Shown in pieces: positions 1 through 8,194 of a stretch of DNA of 64,000 bases. Under the pieces are notes generated by a model. It worked only from the letters and a program-made list of their open reading frames with translations. It was not told the DNA's origin and searched no databases. Each line of letters opens with the position of its first letter. Position 1 is the stretch's first letter. The translations under genes and the position numbers were made by a program. The stretch comes from an uncultured Sphingomonadaceae bacterium (GTDB taxonomy: Bacteria > Pseudomonadota > Alphaproteobacteria > Sphingomonadales > Sphingomonadaceae), in the NCBI GenBank assembly GCA_947495985.1, contig CANMBD010000002.1, positions 372,001 to 436,000 on the forward strand, read 5' to 3'.

Positions 1-86
1 AAATATAGGCCTGAAAATGCGGTAATGCCAAGGACCTTAACCAACTATGACGTTAATCATCGACGAACGTCATTTTACTGGCCATT
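1..86. other. left-edge spacer downstream of EnvC-like gene
   Basis: 86 bases with no gene visible. A GACGTT/AACGTC dyad (about 49-71) could be a weak stem, without a T-run. Confidence 0.4.
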
Positions 87-1283
87 TCACCCCACAAGAG
101 CGGCGATATCGATCGGACGCCCATTGCGGCGAAGTTCCACGGTCACTTCGGGGTCATTTTGGCCCGATCGGCCAATTGGAGCCCCTTGCACCACTTCATC
201 ACCCACGGTTGCACTGGTTGTCGCCATATTGGTGATCAGGCTGGTCCATTTCTCGTCATGTTCGATGATAAGGATATTACCATAGTCGCGATAGCGCCCG
301 GCAAAAGCAACCCGGCCCGCCGCTGGTGCGACTATTTGAGCCCCTGGATCTACCGCTATGGTCAGGCCGCGGGAGCGATAACCACTATCTGATATCTCAC
401 CCAAACCCGTGACAATGTCGCCAACAACCGGCAACCGATAGGCGTCTGCAACGTCGGCGGGGGGCGCTCGGTTGCGGACAGGACCATCGCCATTCTGGTT
501 AGGACGCAACAGCGGTCCATCTAGTCGGGACAACGACTCGCGAACAGCGCCGCTTTCGCGAATTTGATCCATCAGGTCGAGTATATCCCTTGCTTCTTCG
601 CCCAAGGCCAGAGCCCGATCCTGTTCCAGACCGGCATCATCCGAAAATTGACGGGCCTCAATCCGCTCGTTGGCTTGCAAACCGGCCAGCTGTTTACGCC
701 GCTGTGCCAGGCGTTGCTGGCTTTCATTCAGAGAAGCTATTGCCCGGGCAGACTGCGCTCGTAACTTTTCGCCCTGCTGCACTTCGCGGCGCAAATTGGC
801 CGTACGCTGTTCGATCTCGGGAACCACTGTCGACATGATCGAGCGGATGTAGATGAGTTCATCGAGCGACCGCGGTTCAACCAAAGCCAGTGCCGTGGGC
901 TTGCGCGTCATCATCTGCAGTGCGGCGGTCAGTCGCACCACCGGCCCTTGTTTCTCGGCCAACCGGGCTCGCTGACGCTCCTGCAAGCGTTCAACAATCG
1001 CAATACGGGATCGCGCCGCACGGATATCGGCTTCTGCCGCCTGTATGCGCGCGGCGAGCGCGGCCGCTTCAATCCCGATCCGGTCTGCTTCATTGGTTGA
1101 CGCCTCCGCCTGACGGCGCAAAGCATCGCTGCGTTGACGGGCTTTATCCGATTGTTCGCGAGCTGAAACCAGGGATCGCTGTTGTTCTTCCAATGACGGT
1201 CCGGGAGTTTGAGCAGTGAGAGTTTCTGCGAAAAAAGTGCCGATGGCGGCCAGACCGAGCAGCAGGAAAAGCCAGCGCAGCAC
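87..1283 (-). CDS. EnvC-like murein hydrolase activator (degenerate M23/LytM)
   Basis: Exported protein with an N-terminal hydrophobic signal (residues 1-24), a long coiled-coil region rich in Gln, Arg, Ala and Glu (about 28-260) and a C-terminal LytM/M23 fold (about 285-398). This is the EnvC architecture, in which the coiled coil docks to the division site and the LytM domain activates periplasmic amidases. The metal-binding residues of active M23 enzymes are missing: the usual HxxxD position reads SRGLTIAVD and the HxH position reads VELRR. It is therefore probably an activator, not an enzyme. The start is GTG, three bases after the rlmH stop, with GAGAGG upstream, so it is likely co-transcribed with rlmH. 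Seen: domains and missing His. Inferred: division role. Confidence 0.85.
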   Translation of the reverse strand: MLRWLFLLLGLAAIGTFFAETLTAQTPGPSLEEQQRSLVSAREQSDKARQRSDALRRQAEASTNEADRIGIEAAALAARIQAAEADIRAARSRIAIVERLQERQRARLAEKQGPVVRLTAALQMMTRKPTALALVEPRSLDELIYIRSIMSTVVPEIEQRTANLRREVQQGEKLRAQSARAIASLNESQQRLAQRRKQLAGLQANERIEARQFSDDAGLEQDRALALGEEARDILDLMDQIRESGAVRESLSRLDGPLLRPNQNGDGPVRNRAPPADVADAYRLPVVGDIVTGLGEISDSGYRSRGLTIAVDPGAQIVAPAAGRVAFAGRYRDYGNILIIEHDEKWTSLITNMATTSATVGDEVVQGAPIGRSGQNDPEVTVELRRNGRPIDIAALVG

Positions 1284-1286
1284 CCC

Positions 1287-1709
1287 TTAGCCCTCTCGAT
1301 GATAAGGATGATTGGCGATGATTGCAGTCGCCCGAAACAGCTGCTCGGCCAGCATGGCTCTGGCCATCAGATGCGGCCAGGTTGCTTTGCCAAAGGAGAA
1401 GAAATGGTCGGCGCTGCTGCGCTCTTCTTCAGTCAAACCGTCCGCCGCTCCGATAAGGAAGCGCGCCTCGCGCACCCCATTGTCGCGCCAGCTGCTCAGA
1501 ACCTTTGCAAAGGCCTTGCTGGTCCAGTTCTCTCCGGTTTCATCAAGTGCGATGATTTTCGTCTGGTCGCTCATTTTCGGAGTTTTCCCGCCCTGCTCAG
1601 GCAGCTCACTCAGCTTCACATCCCAGCTGATCCGCTTGACATAACGCTCCACCAGCTCCTGTTCGGGACTGCGGCCGATTTTTCCGCGAGCGACGATATG
1701 GAGCCTCAT
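1287..1709 (-). CDS. rlmH: 23S rRNA (pseudouridine-1915-N3)-methyltransferase
   Basis: 140-residue SPOUT-class methyltransferase that methylates pseudouridine 1915 in helix 69 of 23S rRNA, using S-adenosylmethionine, on assembled ribosomes. The N-terminus MRLHIVARGK and the SAM-site loop FLIGAADGL (residues 84-92) are diagnostic, and the length fits the family (about 140-160). It lies between rsfS upstream and the EnvC-like gene downstream on the same strand. The rsfS-rlmH pairing is common in bacteria. Confident assignment. Confidence 0.95.
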   Translation of the reverse strand: MRLHIVARGKIGRSPEQELVERYVKRISWDVKLSELPEQGGKTPKMSDQTKIIALDETGENWTSKAFAKVLSSWRDNGVREARFLIGAADGLTEEERSSADHFFSFGKATWPHLMARAMLAEQLFRATAIIANHPYHREG

Positions 1710-1727
1710 GTTTGAAAACCGCCCTTT

Positions 1728-2138
1728 TTAGACTTCTGCGGCCTCAGCTTCTGGCGCATCTTCTTCACCCACTGCCCACATACGCTCCAGATTATAGAAG
1801 CTGCGCACTTCGGGACGGAAGAGATGAACAATCACATCACCCGCATCAATCAACACCCAGTCGGCATTGGCAAGGCCCTCAATACGTGCCTCTCCGCCAG
1901 CTTGCTTGATGCGCTCCACCAGTTTTTGGGCCATTGATGCGACCTGCCGGGTCGAACGCCCTTCAGCGATCACCATATGATCGGCAATATTGCTTTTGCC
2001 CTCAAGTCCGATCGTCACAATATCCTGTGCCTGATCATCGTCGAGCGATTTCATCACGAGAGCATAAAGGGCATCTGATTCGGCTTTTCCTTCTTTGGAA
2101 TCAGCGGATTTCAGTGCTTTGCTTTTCGATTTCGTCAA
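1728..2138 (-). CDS. rsfS: ribosome silencing factor RsfS
   Basis: RsfS/Iojap family (DUF143). It binds ribosomal protein uL14 and blocks 30S-50S joining when nutrients are scarce. The conserved core starts near DDDQAQDIVTIGL and runs through the DHMVIAEGRSTRQV segment, followed by an acidic Ala/Glu tail. The start is uncertain: there is no early ATG. I chose a TTG preceded by AGGA with six bases spacing, which leaves an 11-base gap after the nadD stop. A TTG at 2165 would overlap nadD by 16 bases. The next gene downstream is rlmH. Confidence 0.92.
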   Translation of the reverse strand: MTKSKSKALKSADSKEGKAESDALYALVMKSLDDDQAQDIVTIGLEGKSNIADHMVIAEGRSTRQVASMAQKLVERIKQAGGEARIEGLANADWVLIDAGDVIVHLFRPEVRSFYNLERMWAVGEEDAPEAEAAEV

Positions 2139-2149
2139 TTCAAATCCTA

Positions 2150-2791
2150 TCAATCTGTCTGGCAAATCAATTTACGTGTCACAGCGTCGCGAACGCAGTG
2201 ATTTGCATATTGCCGGTGCCAATGGGGCCGGGCCATCCGGATCGCGGTGGCCGAGCGGGGGTCGGGACGATAGCGCAAAAATGTCAGCGCTGGCGTACTC
2301 CATTCAGTCCAGTTCATACGCTGGCTCGCGGGCCGGACGGAGCGCCGGAGCCATGCCATTGCGGGTGCCGCAAGAGCATCATCATTATAGCCGGGCCGCG
2401 CAATAACTGCAATCGGCAATAAACGGGCTATTTTCCGCCAGTCTTTCCAGCGATGAAATTGCGCCAGATTGTCGGCTCCCATAATCCACACAAATTGCCG
2501 TTTCGGATAGCGGCGAACCAACGCACGAAGAGTATCATAGGTATATCGGGTACCCAGTGCCTGCTCGACGGCCGTCGGTCTGATAGCGCTGCGCCGCGCC
2601 ATTTTCTGCGCCGACGCCAACCGCGCGCCCAGTGGCGCCATGTCCTTGGAACCCTCTTTCAACGGATTGCCGGGCGATACCAACCACCATAGTTCGTCGA
2701 GCGCCAATTCCTCCATCGCAAACAGGCTGATCGAGCGATGCGCACCATGGGCAGGGTTAAAGGAACCGCCCAGAAGGCCTGTTGTTTTCAT
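2150..2791 (-). CDS. nadD: nicotinate-nucleotide adenylyltransferase
   Basis: NaMN adenylyltransferase, making deamido-NAD in the NAD biosynthesis pathway. The nucleotidyltransferase signature GGSFNPAHGAH lies at residues 8-18, with both catalytic histidines (15 and 18). The protein is 213 residues, normal for NadD. The ATG overlaps the stop of the upstream membrane-protein gene as ATGA, implying translational coupling. It is followed by rsfS and rlmH, a frequent nadD-rsfS-rlmH order. Confidence 0.94.
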   Translation of the reverse strand: MKTTGLLGGSFNPAHGAHRSISLFAMEELALDELWWLVSPGNPLKEGSKDMAPLGARLASAQKMARRSAIRPTAVEQALGTRYTYDTLRALVRRYPKRQFVWIMGADNLAQFHRWKDWRKIARLLPIAVIARPGYNDDALAAPAMAWLRRSVRPASQRMNWTEWSTPALTFLRYRPDPRSATAIRMARPHWHRQYANHCVRDAVTRKLICQTD

Positions 2792-3231
2792 GACAGGGGT
2801 GACCAGCTTTTCCAGGTGCCCACCGCATAGAAAAGTCCGTAGATCAGGACAATCAGCGAACTCCAAATGGCGAAACTATTGATCTTCTCGGGGGCAAATA
2901 GAGCCATAGGGATTATTATTAGGCCGCGTGCCAGATAGACCGCGCTTATGACGACCAAACCGGTTCGCAACAGTGGTGGCTTCCAAACGAGTCCAGCTCC
3001 GGCGAATGCAAACCAAGCCCAAATCGCTATAATAAATGCAATTCCGATGGTTATCAGGACCGGATAAAGCGATCCTCTTTCCGCCAATTGAGCCATATCT
3101 TCGCCCGCACCGAAAAATCGATACCAATCCGGGCCACCAATAATTACGCCAACGTGAAGAAGGCTGGCAATCAGGCTCAATATCCCGCCGACAACGAGTA
3201 GCTTTTGTCCGAAGTCCAATGTCGCAAACAT
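2788..3231 (-). CDS. small integral membrane protein of unknown function
   Basis: 147-residue protein with about four hydrophobic segments (roughly residues 12-33, 57-82, 88-107 and 116-135) and no recognised catalytic motif. Its ATG shares one base with the proA stop (TGATG) and its TGA overlaps the nadD start (ATGA), so it is locked translationally between the two genes. I do not recognise the family. The start at 3231 is preferred over one 36 bases upstream inside proA because of this coupling. Confidence 0.75.
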   Translation of the reverse strand: MFATLDFGQKLLVVGGILSLIASLLHVGVIIGGPDWYRFFGAGEDMAQLAERGSLYPVLITIGIAFIIAIWAWFAFAGAGLVWKPPLLRTGLVVISAVYLARGLIIIPMALFAPEKINSFAIWSSLIVLIYGLFYAVGTWKSWSPLS

Positions 3232-4490
3232 CAAGGCCGTATCTGCCCCGTTCCGCGTACGACCCATTTATAGGTCGTCAGTCCTTCCAGTGCGACGGGG
3301 CCGCGGGCATGCAGGCGGCCGGTGGAAATGCCGATCTCTGCGCCGAGCCCAAATTCGCCACCATCGGCAAATTGGCTGGAAGCATTCCACATCACGATCG
3401 CACTGTCCGCATGCTGGATGAACTGATTGGCCACCGCTTCGTCCTCGGTCACGACCACATCGGTATGGTGCGAACCATGATCGGCAATATGGGCGAGCGC
3501 CTCGTCCACACCGCTTATCATCCGTGCAGACACAATAGGTGCCAAATATTCGGTATCCCAGTCCTGAGCATCCGCAGATACAGTGCGCGGATCAAGTTCC
3601 ATGATCGCATCGTCGCCGCGTATTTCGCATCCTTCGTCAAGCAGCGCCCTTAACAATGGTCCGGGGGCGGGATAGTCCTGATCGATCAGCAATGTTTCCA
3701 TCGCTCCACAAACCCCGGTGCGGCGCATCTTGGCGTTGACCGCAATGGCAATGGCTTTGTCCGGGTCGGCCGCTTTGCCGATATAAGTGTGACAAATGCC
3801 ATCAAGGTGCGCGAGGACTGGCACACGGGCCTCTTCCTGCACTCGCGCGACCAGAGATTTGCCACCGCGCGGAATGATGATGTCGATGAGGCCAGAGGCT
3901 TTCAGCATCGCGCCAACAGCTGCACGGTCGGTCGTTTGCACCAGCTGGATGGCATCTTCTGGCAAGCCCGCTTCAACCACACCGGCGACCATTGCCTTAT
4001 GAATTGCCCGATTGCTTTCAATCGCCTCTGATCCGCCGCGCAGGATGACGGCATTACCCGAGCGTAACCCCAAAGCTGCTGCATCTGCCGTCACATTGGG
4101 GCGGCTTTCGTAGATGATACCGATGACGCCAAGCGGCACCCGGACCCGCTCCATAATCAGGCCGTTGGGCCGCTTGTTTCGGTCAATAACTGCTCCGACA
4201 GGATCGGGCAGCGCCGCGACCTCCTCCACCGCCGACGCAATGGCGTCAAGCCGCTCTTCATTGATCATAAGTCGATCGAGCATGGCGTCATTCAAACCGT
4301 TTGCGCGACCGTTATCCATATCCTGAATATTAGCGGTCAAAATCTCGGGTTGATGGGCGCGCAATTGCGCAGCCGCTGCGATTAAAGCCTGCGCTTTCTG
4401 GGTACTTTCCACGCTGGACAGGACCGCAAAAGCGGCGCGTGCGCGCTGACCGATATCGGTCATAAGTTGCTGATGGTCACTCATCCGCAT
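3231..4490 (-). CDS. proA: gamma-glutamyl phosphate reductase
   Basis: NADPH-dependent reductase converting gamma-glutamyl phosphate to glutamate semialdehyde, the second step of proline synthesis. The protein has aldehyde-dehydrogenase fold motifs (ESRPNVTADAAAL, ILRGGSEA, IDIIIPRGG) and the catalytic Cys near residue 261 in RTGVCGAMETLL. Length 419 is normal. proB is not next to it. It heads a minus-strand run with the small membrane protein, nadD, rsfS, rlmH and the EnvC-like gene. A second ATG lies two codons in. Confidence 0.96.
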   Translation of the reverse strand: MRMSDHQQLMTDIGQRARAAFAVLSSVESTQKAQALIAAAAQLRAHQPEILTANIQDMDNGRANGLNDAMLDRLMINEERLDAIASAVEEVAALPDPVGAVIDRNKRPNGLIMERVRVPLGVIGIIYESRPNVTADAAALGLRSGNAVILRGGSEAIESNRAIHKAMVAGVVEAGLPEDAIQLVQTTDRAAVGAMLKASGLIDIIIPRGGKSLVARVQEEARVPVLAHLDGICHTYIGKAADPDKAIAIAVNAKMRRTGVCGAMETLLIDQDYPAPGPLLRALLDEGCEIRGDDAIMELDPRTVSADAQDWDTEYLAPIVSARMISGVDEALAHIADHGSHHTDVVVTEDEAVANQFIQHADSAIVMWNASSQFADGGEFGLGAEIGISTGRLHARGPVALEGLTTYKWVVRGTGQIRP

Positions 4491-4609
4491 CTGCTAGCAT
4501 GGCTATTGCTTTCAGATAAGCAAAAATCGGAATCAATCTGACGTCATAATTAAGTCACCATGAAAGTGACAAATCGCACAAACGAATCGAAAAAATCCAT
4601 TACTGTCGG

Positions 4610-4624
4610 TTAATTTTACATTAA
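4610..4624. promoter_or_regulatory. CtrA-type binding site candidate (TTAA-N7-TTAA)
   Basis: TTAA, seven bases, TTAA: the full CtrA recognition pattern known from Caulobacter, in the 251-base gap between the divergent proA and M23 peptidase genes. Binding here could tie the M23/bactofilin pair to the cell cycle. TTAA is frequent in AT-rich spacers, so this is inference. Confidence 0.4.
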
Positions 4625-4650
4625 TTTCGCAGCTCACCGCATCCCTGTTT

Positions 4651-4667
4651 CGACTCGTCACGAGTCG
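4651..4667. repeat. perfect inverted repeat CGACTCG-TCA-CGAGTCG
   Basis: Seven-base arms around a three-base centre, 75 bases upstream of the M23 peptidase start and just downstream of the CtrA-like site. It may be a dyad operator or a leader hairpin. No T-run follows, so it is not a terminator. Confidence 0.45.
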
Positions 4668-4741
4668 TGTGAAGAGGATTCGCCCCGTTAACGACCCTCT
4701 GCTAACCGCTGATCGGGGATTAGTAAGAGTAATTTCGGGTC

Positions 4742-5938
4742 ATGCAAAATCACAAAACCAAGGGAGGGCTTTTGGCCCGGCTGGATCATTTGTTTACCGA
4801 TCGCGAGTTTTTCATGCGAGCGAACGGACAGGTCCGGTTCCTTACCATTTCAGGGACGCTCCAAAAACGTGTCGCTATAACCGCAGCCTCCGTCATTGGC
4901 CTTTGGCTTTTGATCACTTTGGCGATGACGGTCAATCAACTGACCGTGACCAGCGAGCGGATGGCACTGGCGGAAAAAGAAGCCGCCGTAAACAGCAGCG
5001 AAAGCCGCGTTGCAGCATATAAGGAATCGATCGACGGCGTGGCCAAAGACCTGATCCAGCGGCAAGATGCGATGGAGCAGATAACCCAGCAATTTATCGG
5101 CGAAGAAACAGCTGCAGAAAGCCAAAGCCTGACCGAGACGGAAAAAGAACTCTCCGAAAATACAAAGAAAATCAGCGCCGCTTTTCCAGAAGCCGCTGAA
5201 CTGGCCCGGCTTGAAGCCCGGCAAATTGCTTTTGCCCACAAACTAACGCGTGCCGCCATGAAGCGCACCGCGCGCGCCGAAGCAGCGATTCGCGAATTTG
5301 GGCTTAATCCTGCGACCCTCTCGGCCACATCTAACGACGCTGTCGGTGGTCCGCTGATTCCGTTTTTTGCCGATGGCGCAAAAGAACTGCATCCTACGCT
5401 GGAGCGTTTAAACAACGCATTGCTGCGAATGGATCAGCTGGAGCGGACATTGCTGACCATACCCTCGGCTATGCCAGCAGATATTACCATGATGTCCAGC
5501 AATTACGGTTATCGCCGTGATCCGTTTACCGGCGGCGGCGCGATGCATAATGGCATTGATTTTAAAGGACCGCATGGCCAGCCGATATTATCTGCGGCAC
5601 GAGGAACGGTCAGCTATGCCGGATGGAAATCCGGCTATGGCAAAACGGTGGAAATTACGCATGGTAACGGTCTGATGACGCGCTATGCTCATCTTTCCAA
5701 AGTTCATGTGACCACTGGTCAAGAAGTGAAACAAGGATTACAAGTGGGGGCTATGGGAAGCACTGGACGATCAACTGGCACACATCTTCATTTTGAAGTG
5801 CGGCTGAACGGCAAAGCGGTGAACCCCCGACCATTTCTGGAGGCGAATACAGATGTTCTCAAAATCCAAGCCGTCGCAAGACAGCGAACCAACGCACCAA
5901 AGAAGCGTGCCGAAAAGTCAGGCTCCAGCCGTGGCTAG
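4742..5938 (+). CDS. M23 family metallopeptidase (catalytically intact)
   Basis: Peptidoglycan DD-endopeptidase of the LytM/M23 family. One N-terminal transmembrane helix (about residues 46-64) is followed by a periplasmic coiled coil and a C-terminal M23 domain (about 255-370). The zinc ligands are visible: HNGID (His269, Asp273) and the THLHFEV motif near residue 348. In contrast to the EnvC-like protein of this window, all key residues are present. The final 28 residues are basic and encoded by DNA that also encodes the bactofilin N-terminus. The M23-bactofilin pair is a known morphogenesis module in proteobacteria. Confidence 0.92.
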   Translation: MQNHKTKGGLLARLDHLFTDREFFMRANGQVRFLTISGTLQKRVAITAASVIGLWLLITLAMTVNQLTVTSERMALAEKEAAVNSSESRVAAYKESIDGVAKDLIQRQDAMEQITQQFIGEETAAESQSLTETEKELSENTKKISAAFPEAAELARLEARQIAFAHKLTRAAMKRTARAEAAIREFGLNPATLSATSNDAVGGPLIPFFADGAKELHPTLERLNNALLRMDQLERTLLTIPSAMPADITMMSSNYGYRRDPFTGGGAMHNGIDFKGPHGQPILSAARGTVSYAGWKSGYGKTVEITHGNGLMTRYAHLSKVHVTTGQEVKQGLQVGAMGSTGRSTGTHLHFEVRLNGKAVNPRPFLEANTDVLKIQAVARQRTNAPKKRAEKSGSSRG

Positions 5939-6353
5939 AAGCAGTGCAAGCAACGGATCAAGCTTCTCCATCATCGGAGACGGCATTGTAATTACCGGCA
6001 ATATTGAAGCCAAGGTCGATTTGCATATTGACGGCGAGGTCATTGGCGATATCAGATGCCTGTCTCTGGTCCAAGGCCCATCGAGCAAAATTCAAGGCGC
6101 AATTGTCGCGCAGAATGCCAGCCTGTCTGGTTCAGTCGAAGGCTCGATTGAAGCCGGCGATCTGGTGATCAGCTCCAGCGCTCGTATTGGCGGTGACGTG
6201 TCTTATGAAAATGTCACCATTGAACAAGGCGGACATGTCGACGGCAAATTCAAACATAAGAGCGCCAAGTCGCCAAACCTTGCCAAGACAACCGTGGACA
6301 TGGCGAAAAAGTCGCCACCATTGGAACTGACTTCGGACGACAAGGCCGCTTAA
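5853..6353 (+). CDS. bactofilin (polymer-forming cytoskeletal protein)
   Basis: Bactofilins self-assemble into non-polar filaments at the inner membrane and position cell-wall enzymes. A disordered N-terminus (residues 1-36) is followed by the beta-helical DUF583 core (about 37-130: SIIGDGIVITGNIEAKVDLHI with repeated Gly/hydrophobic periodicity) and a Lys/Pro-rich tail. The MFSK start is typical of alphaproteobacterial bactofilins, so the 86-base out-of-frame overlap with the M23 gene is probably real. The overlap predicts co-expression with its peptidase partner. Confidence 0.93.
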   Translation: MFSKSKPSQDSEPTHQRSVPKSQAPAVARSSASNGSSFSIIGDGIVITGNIEAKVDLHIDGEVIGDIRCLSLVQGPSSKIQGAIVAQNASLSGSVEGSIEAGDLVISSSARIGGDVSYENVTIEQGGHVDGKFKHKSAKSPNLAKTTVDMAKKSPPLELTSDDKAA

Positions 6354-6378
6354 GAAAACAGCTTCTCTTGTGAACTTT

Positions 6379-6432
6379 GCAAAGCGCATGATGTCCTTTC
6401 GGCCATTTTGCGCTTTTTGCATTTGATCAAAT
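6379..6432. terminator. weak hairpin between convergent bactofilin and comM genes
   Basis: GCAAAGCGC at 6379-6387 can pair with GCGCTTTTTGC at 6410-6420 across a 22-base loop. The palindrome ATTTGATCAAAT follows at 6421-6432. It sits between convergent genes, so a termination role is plausible, but the loop is long. Confidence 0.35.
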
Positions 6433-6483
6433 CAGGCGCGCAGCCTTTAGGAAAGCGGCGGGTCATGCGCATGCCACCACTGT

Positions 6484-7992
6484 CTAGCTAACCGGTGCTT
6501 GCCGACGATAGCTGAGGGCTTCTGCAACATGGATCCGCCCGATCTGTTTGGCGTCCGCCAGATCAGCTATCGTCCTGGACACGCGAAGGACCCGGGTATA
6601 ACCGCGGGCGGATAGCCGCATGGCTTCTGCAGCTTGTGCCAGTAACTGCCGCCCTGCTTCATCTGGTGTCGCATGTTTTTCCAGCGCATCACCGTCAATT
6701 TCAGCGTTGGTCCGGGCACCGAGATCAGTATAGCGCTTACTCTGCACGCGCCGCGCCTTGGTCACTCTGGCCGCGACCGCAGCCGAGCCTTCGGCAGGGG
6801 CCGGCATCGTAAGGTCGGCCGCTGACAAGGCTTCCACCTCTATGTGCAAATCGATTCGGTCGAGCAGGGGTCCGGAAACTTTCGCCTGGTAATCAGCTGC
6901 ACATTTCGGCGCGCGTGAACAGGCAAGGCTCGCATCGCCAAGATGCCCGCAGCGGCACGGATTCATCGCCGCCACCATCTGCACACGTGCTGGAAAAGTA
7001 ACATGGGCGTTCGCCCGCGCTACACTCACCTCTCCAGTTTCCAGCGGTTGGCGCAGCGAATCCAGCACGGCGCGTTGGAATTCCGGCAGTTCATCCAGAA
7101 ACAATACGCCTAAATGAGCGAGGCTAACCTCGCCGGGACGCACTTTCAGGCCGCCACCAACCAGCGCCGCCATCGAAGCAGAATGATGGGGATTTCGATA
7201 GGGTCGCGTCCGGCTCATCTGGCCACCCTCCAAAGTACCCGCCACACTGGCTACCATTGAAACTTCAAGGGCTTCGGCGGGTGACAAAGGCGGCAAGATA
7301 CCGGGCAAGCAGGATGCAAGTAAGGATTTGCCGGAGCCTGGCGGACCGTTCATCAACAAATTATGTCCGCCCGCCGCCGCAATTTCTAGCGCGCGTTTGG
7401 CGGTTTCCTGACCCTTTACGTCTTTCAGATCCGGCCCTTGATCTGGCTCCGGTACGGTTCCAGCTTCGGGCGGCGTGAGCACCGACTGGCCTTTGAAATG
7501 ATTGAGCAAAGCGAGCAGATCTTTCGGTGCCAATATTTCGACGTCACCAGCCCAGGCCGCCTCCGCCCCCTGTAAAGCAGTACATATCAATCCCAAATTC
7601 TCGCTTGATGCATGTAAAGCTGCGAGCAGAACACCGGGCGTGGCTGCCAGCCGCCCATCCAGGGACAATTCCCCCACCACCACATAACTGGCCAAAGTCT
7701 CTGCATCGATAATGCCCATTGCACCAAGCAATGCCAAGGCAATAGGCAGGTCATAATGCGAACCTTCCTTGGGCAAGTCCGCCGGTGACAGGTTAATCGT
7801 GATCCGCTTGGGGGGAAGCGACAAACCCAGCGCTGCTATCGCAGCGCGCACCCGCTCCCGGCTTTCGGCCACAGCCTTGTCAGGCAATCCCACGATATTG
7901 AAAGCCGGCACGCCCGGGGCAACCTGGCACTGGACTTCGACTCCGCGTGCTTCCAGGCCCAAATAGGCGACGGTGGAAACCAGTGCTACCAT
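6484..7992 (-). CDS. comM: YifB/ComM family Mg-chelatase-like AAA+ ATPase
   Basis: ComM is a hexameric AAA+ helicase that promotes branch migration during integration of transformed DNA. The N-terminal Lon-protease-like ChlI domain (about 1-180) is followed by the AAA+ core with Walker A GPPGSGKS, Walker B LFLDELPEF and a zinc-like cluster (NPCRCGHLG ... CSRAPKC), then the Mg-chelatase C-terminal domain. I moved the start inward to the ATG at MVALVSTVAYLG, which matches the family N-terminus, giving 502 residues. No other competence gene is nearby. Confidence 0.94.
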   Translation of the reverse strand: MVALVSTVAYLGLEARGVEVQCQVAPGVPAFNIVGLPDKAVAESRERVRAAIAALGLSLPPKRITINLSPADLPKEGSHYDLPIALALLGAMGIIDAETLASYVVVGELSLDGRLAATPGVLLAALHASSENLGLICTALQGAEAAWAGDVEILAPKDLLALLNHFKGQSVLTPPEAGTVPEPDQGPDLKDVKGQETAKRALEIAAAGGHNLLMNGPPGSGKSLLASCLPGILPPLSPAEALEVSMVASVAGTLEGGQMSRTRPYRNPHHSASMAALVGGGLKVRPGEVSLAHLGVLFLDELPEFQRAVLDSLRQPLETGEVSVARANAHVTFPARVQMVAAMNPCRCGHLGDASLACSRAPKCAADYQAKVSGPLLDRIDLHIEVEALSAADLTMPAPAEGSAAVAARVTKARRVQSKRYTDLGARTNAEIDGDALEKHATPDEAGRQLLAQAAEAMRLSARGYTRVLRVSRTIADLADAKQIGRIHVAEALSYRRQAPVS

Positions 7993-8194
7993 ATAATGCC
8001 TTATTGCCCTATTACTGGCCCAACTGTGGCAAGGCGTATCGAAAGAGTCGAGCAAGACCAGAGGCTTGGCCGGAACCGTCAACAATCCCGATCCTCACCT
8101 ATTTCCGCATCAACTGCTGGTTAATCATCCGCGAACCAATCGCTTCCACGGTTTATCAAGCGCCTTTGCACAAAAGCGGCCAATGCAACGGGGA

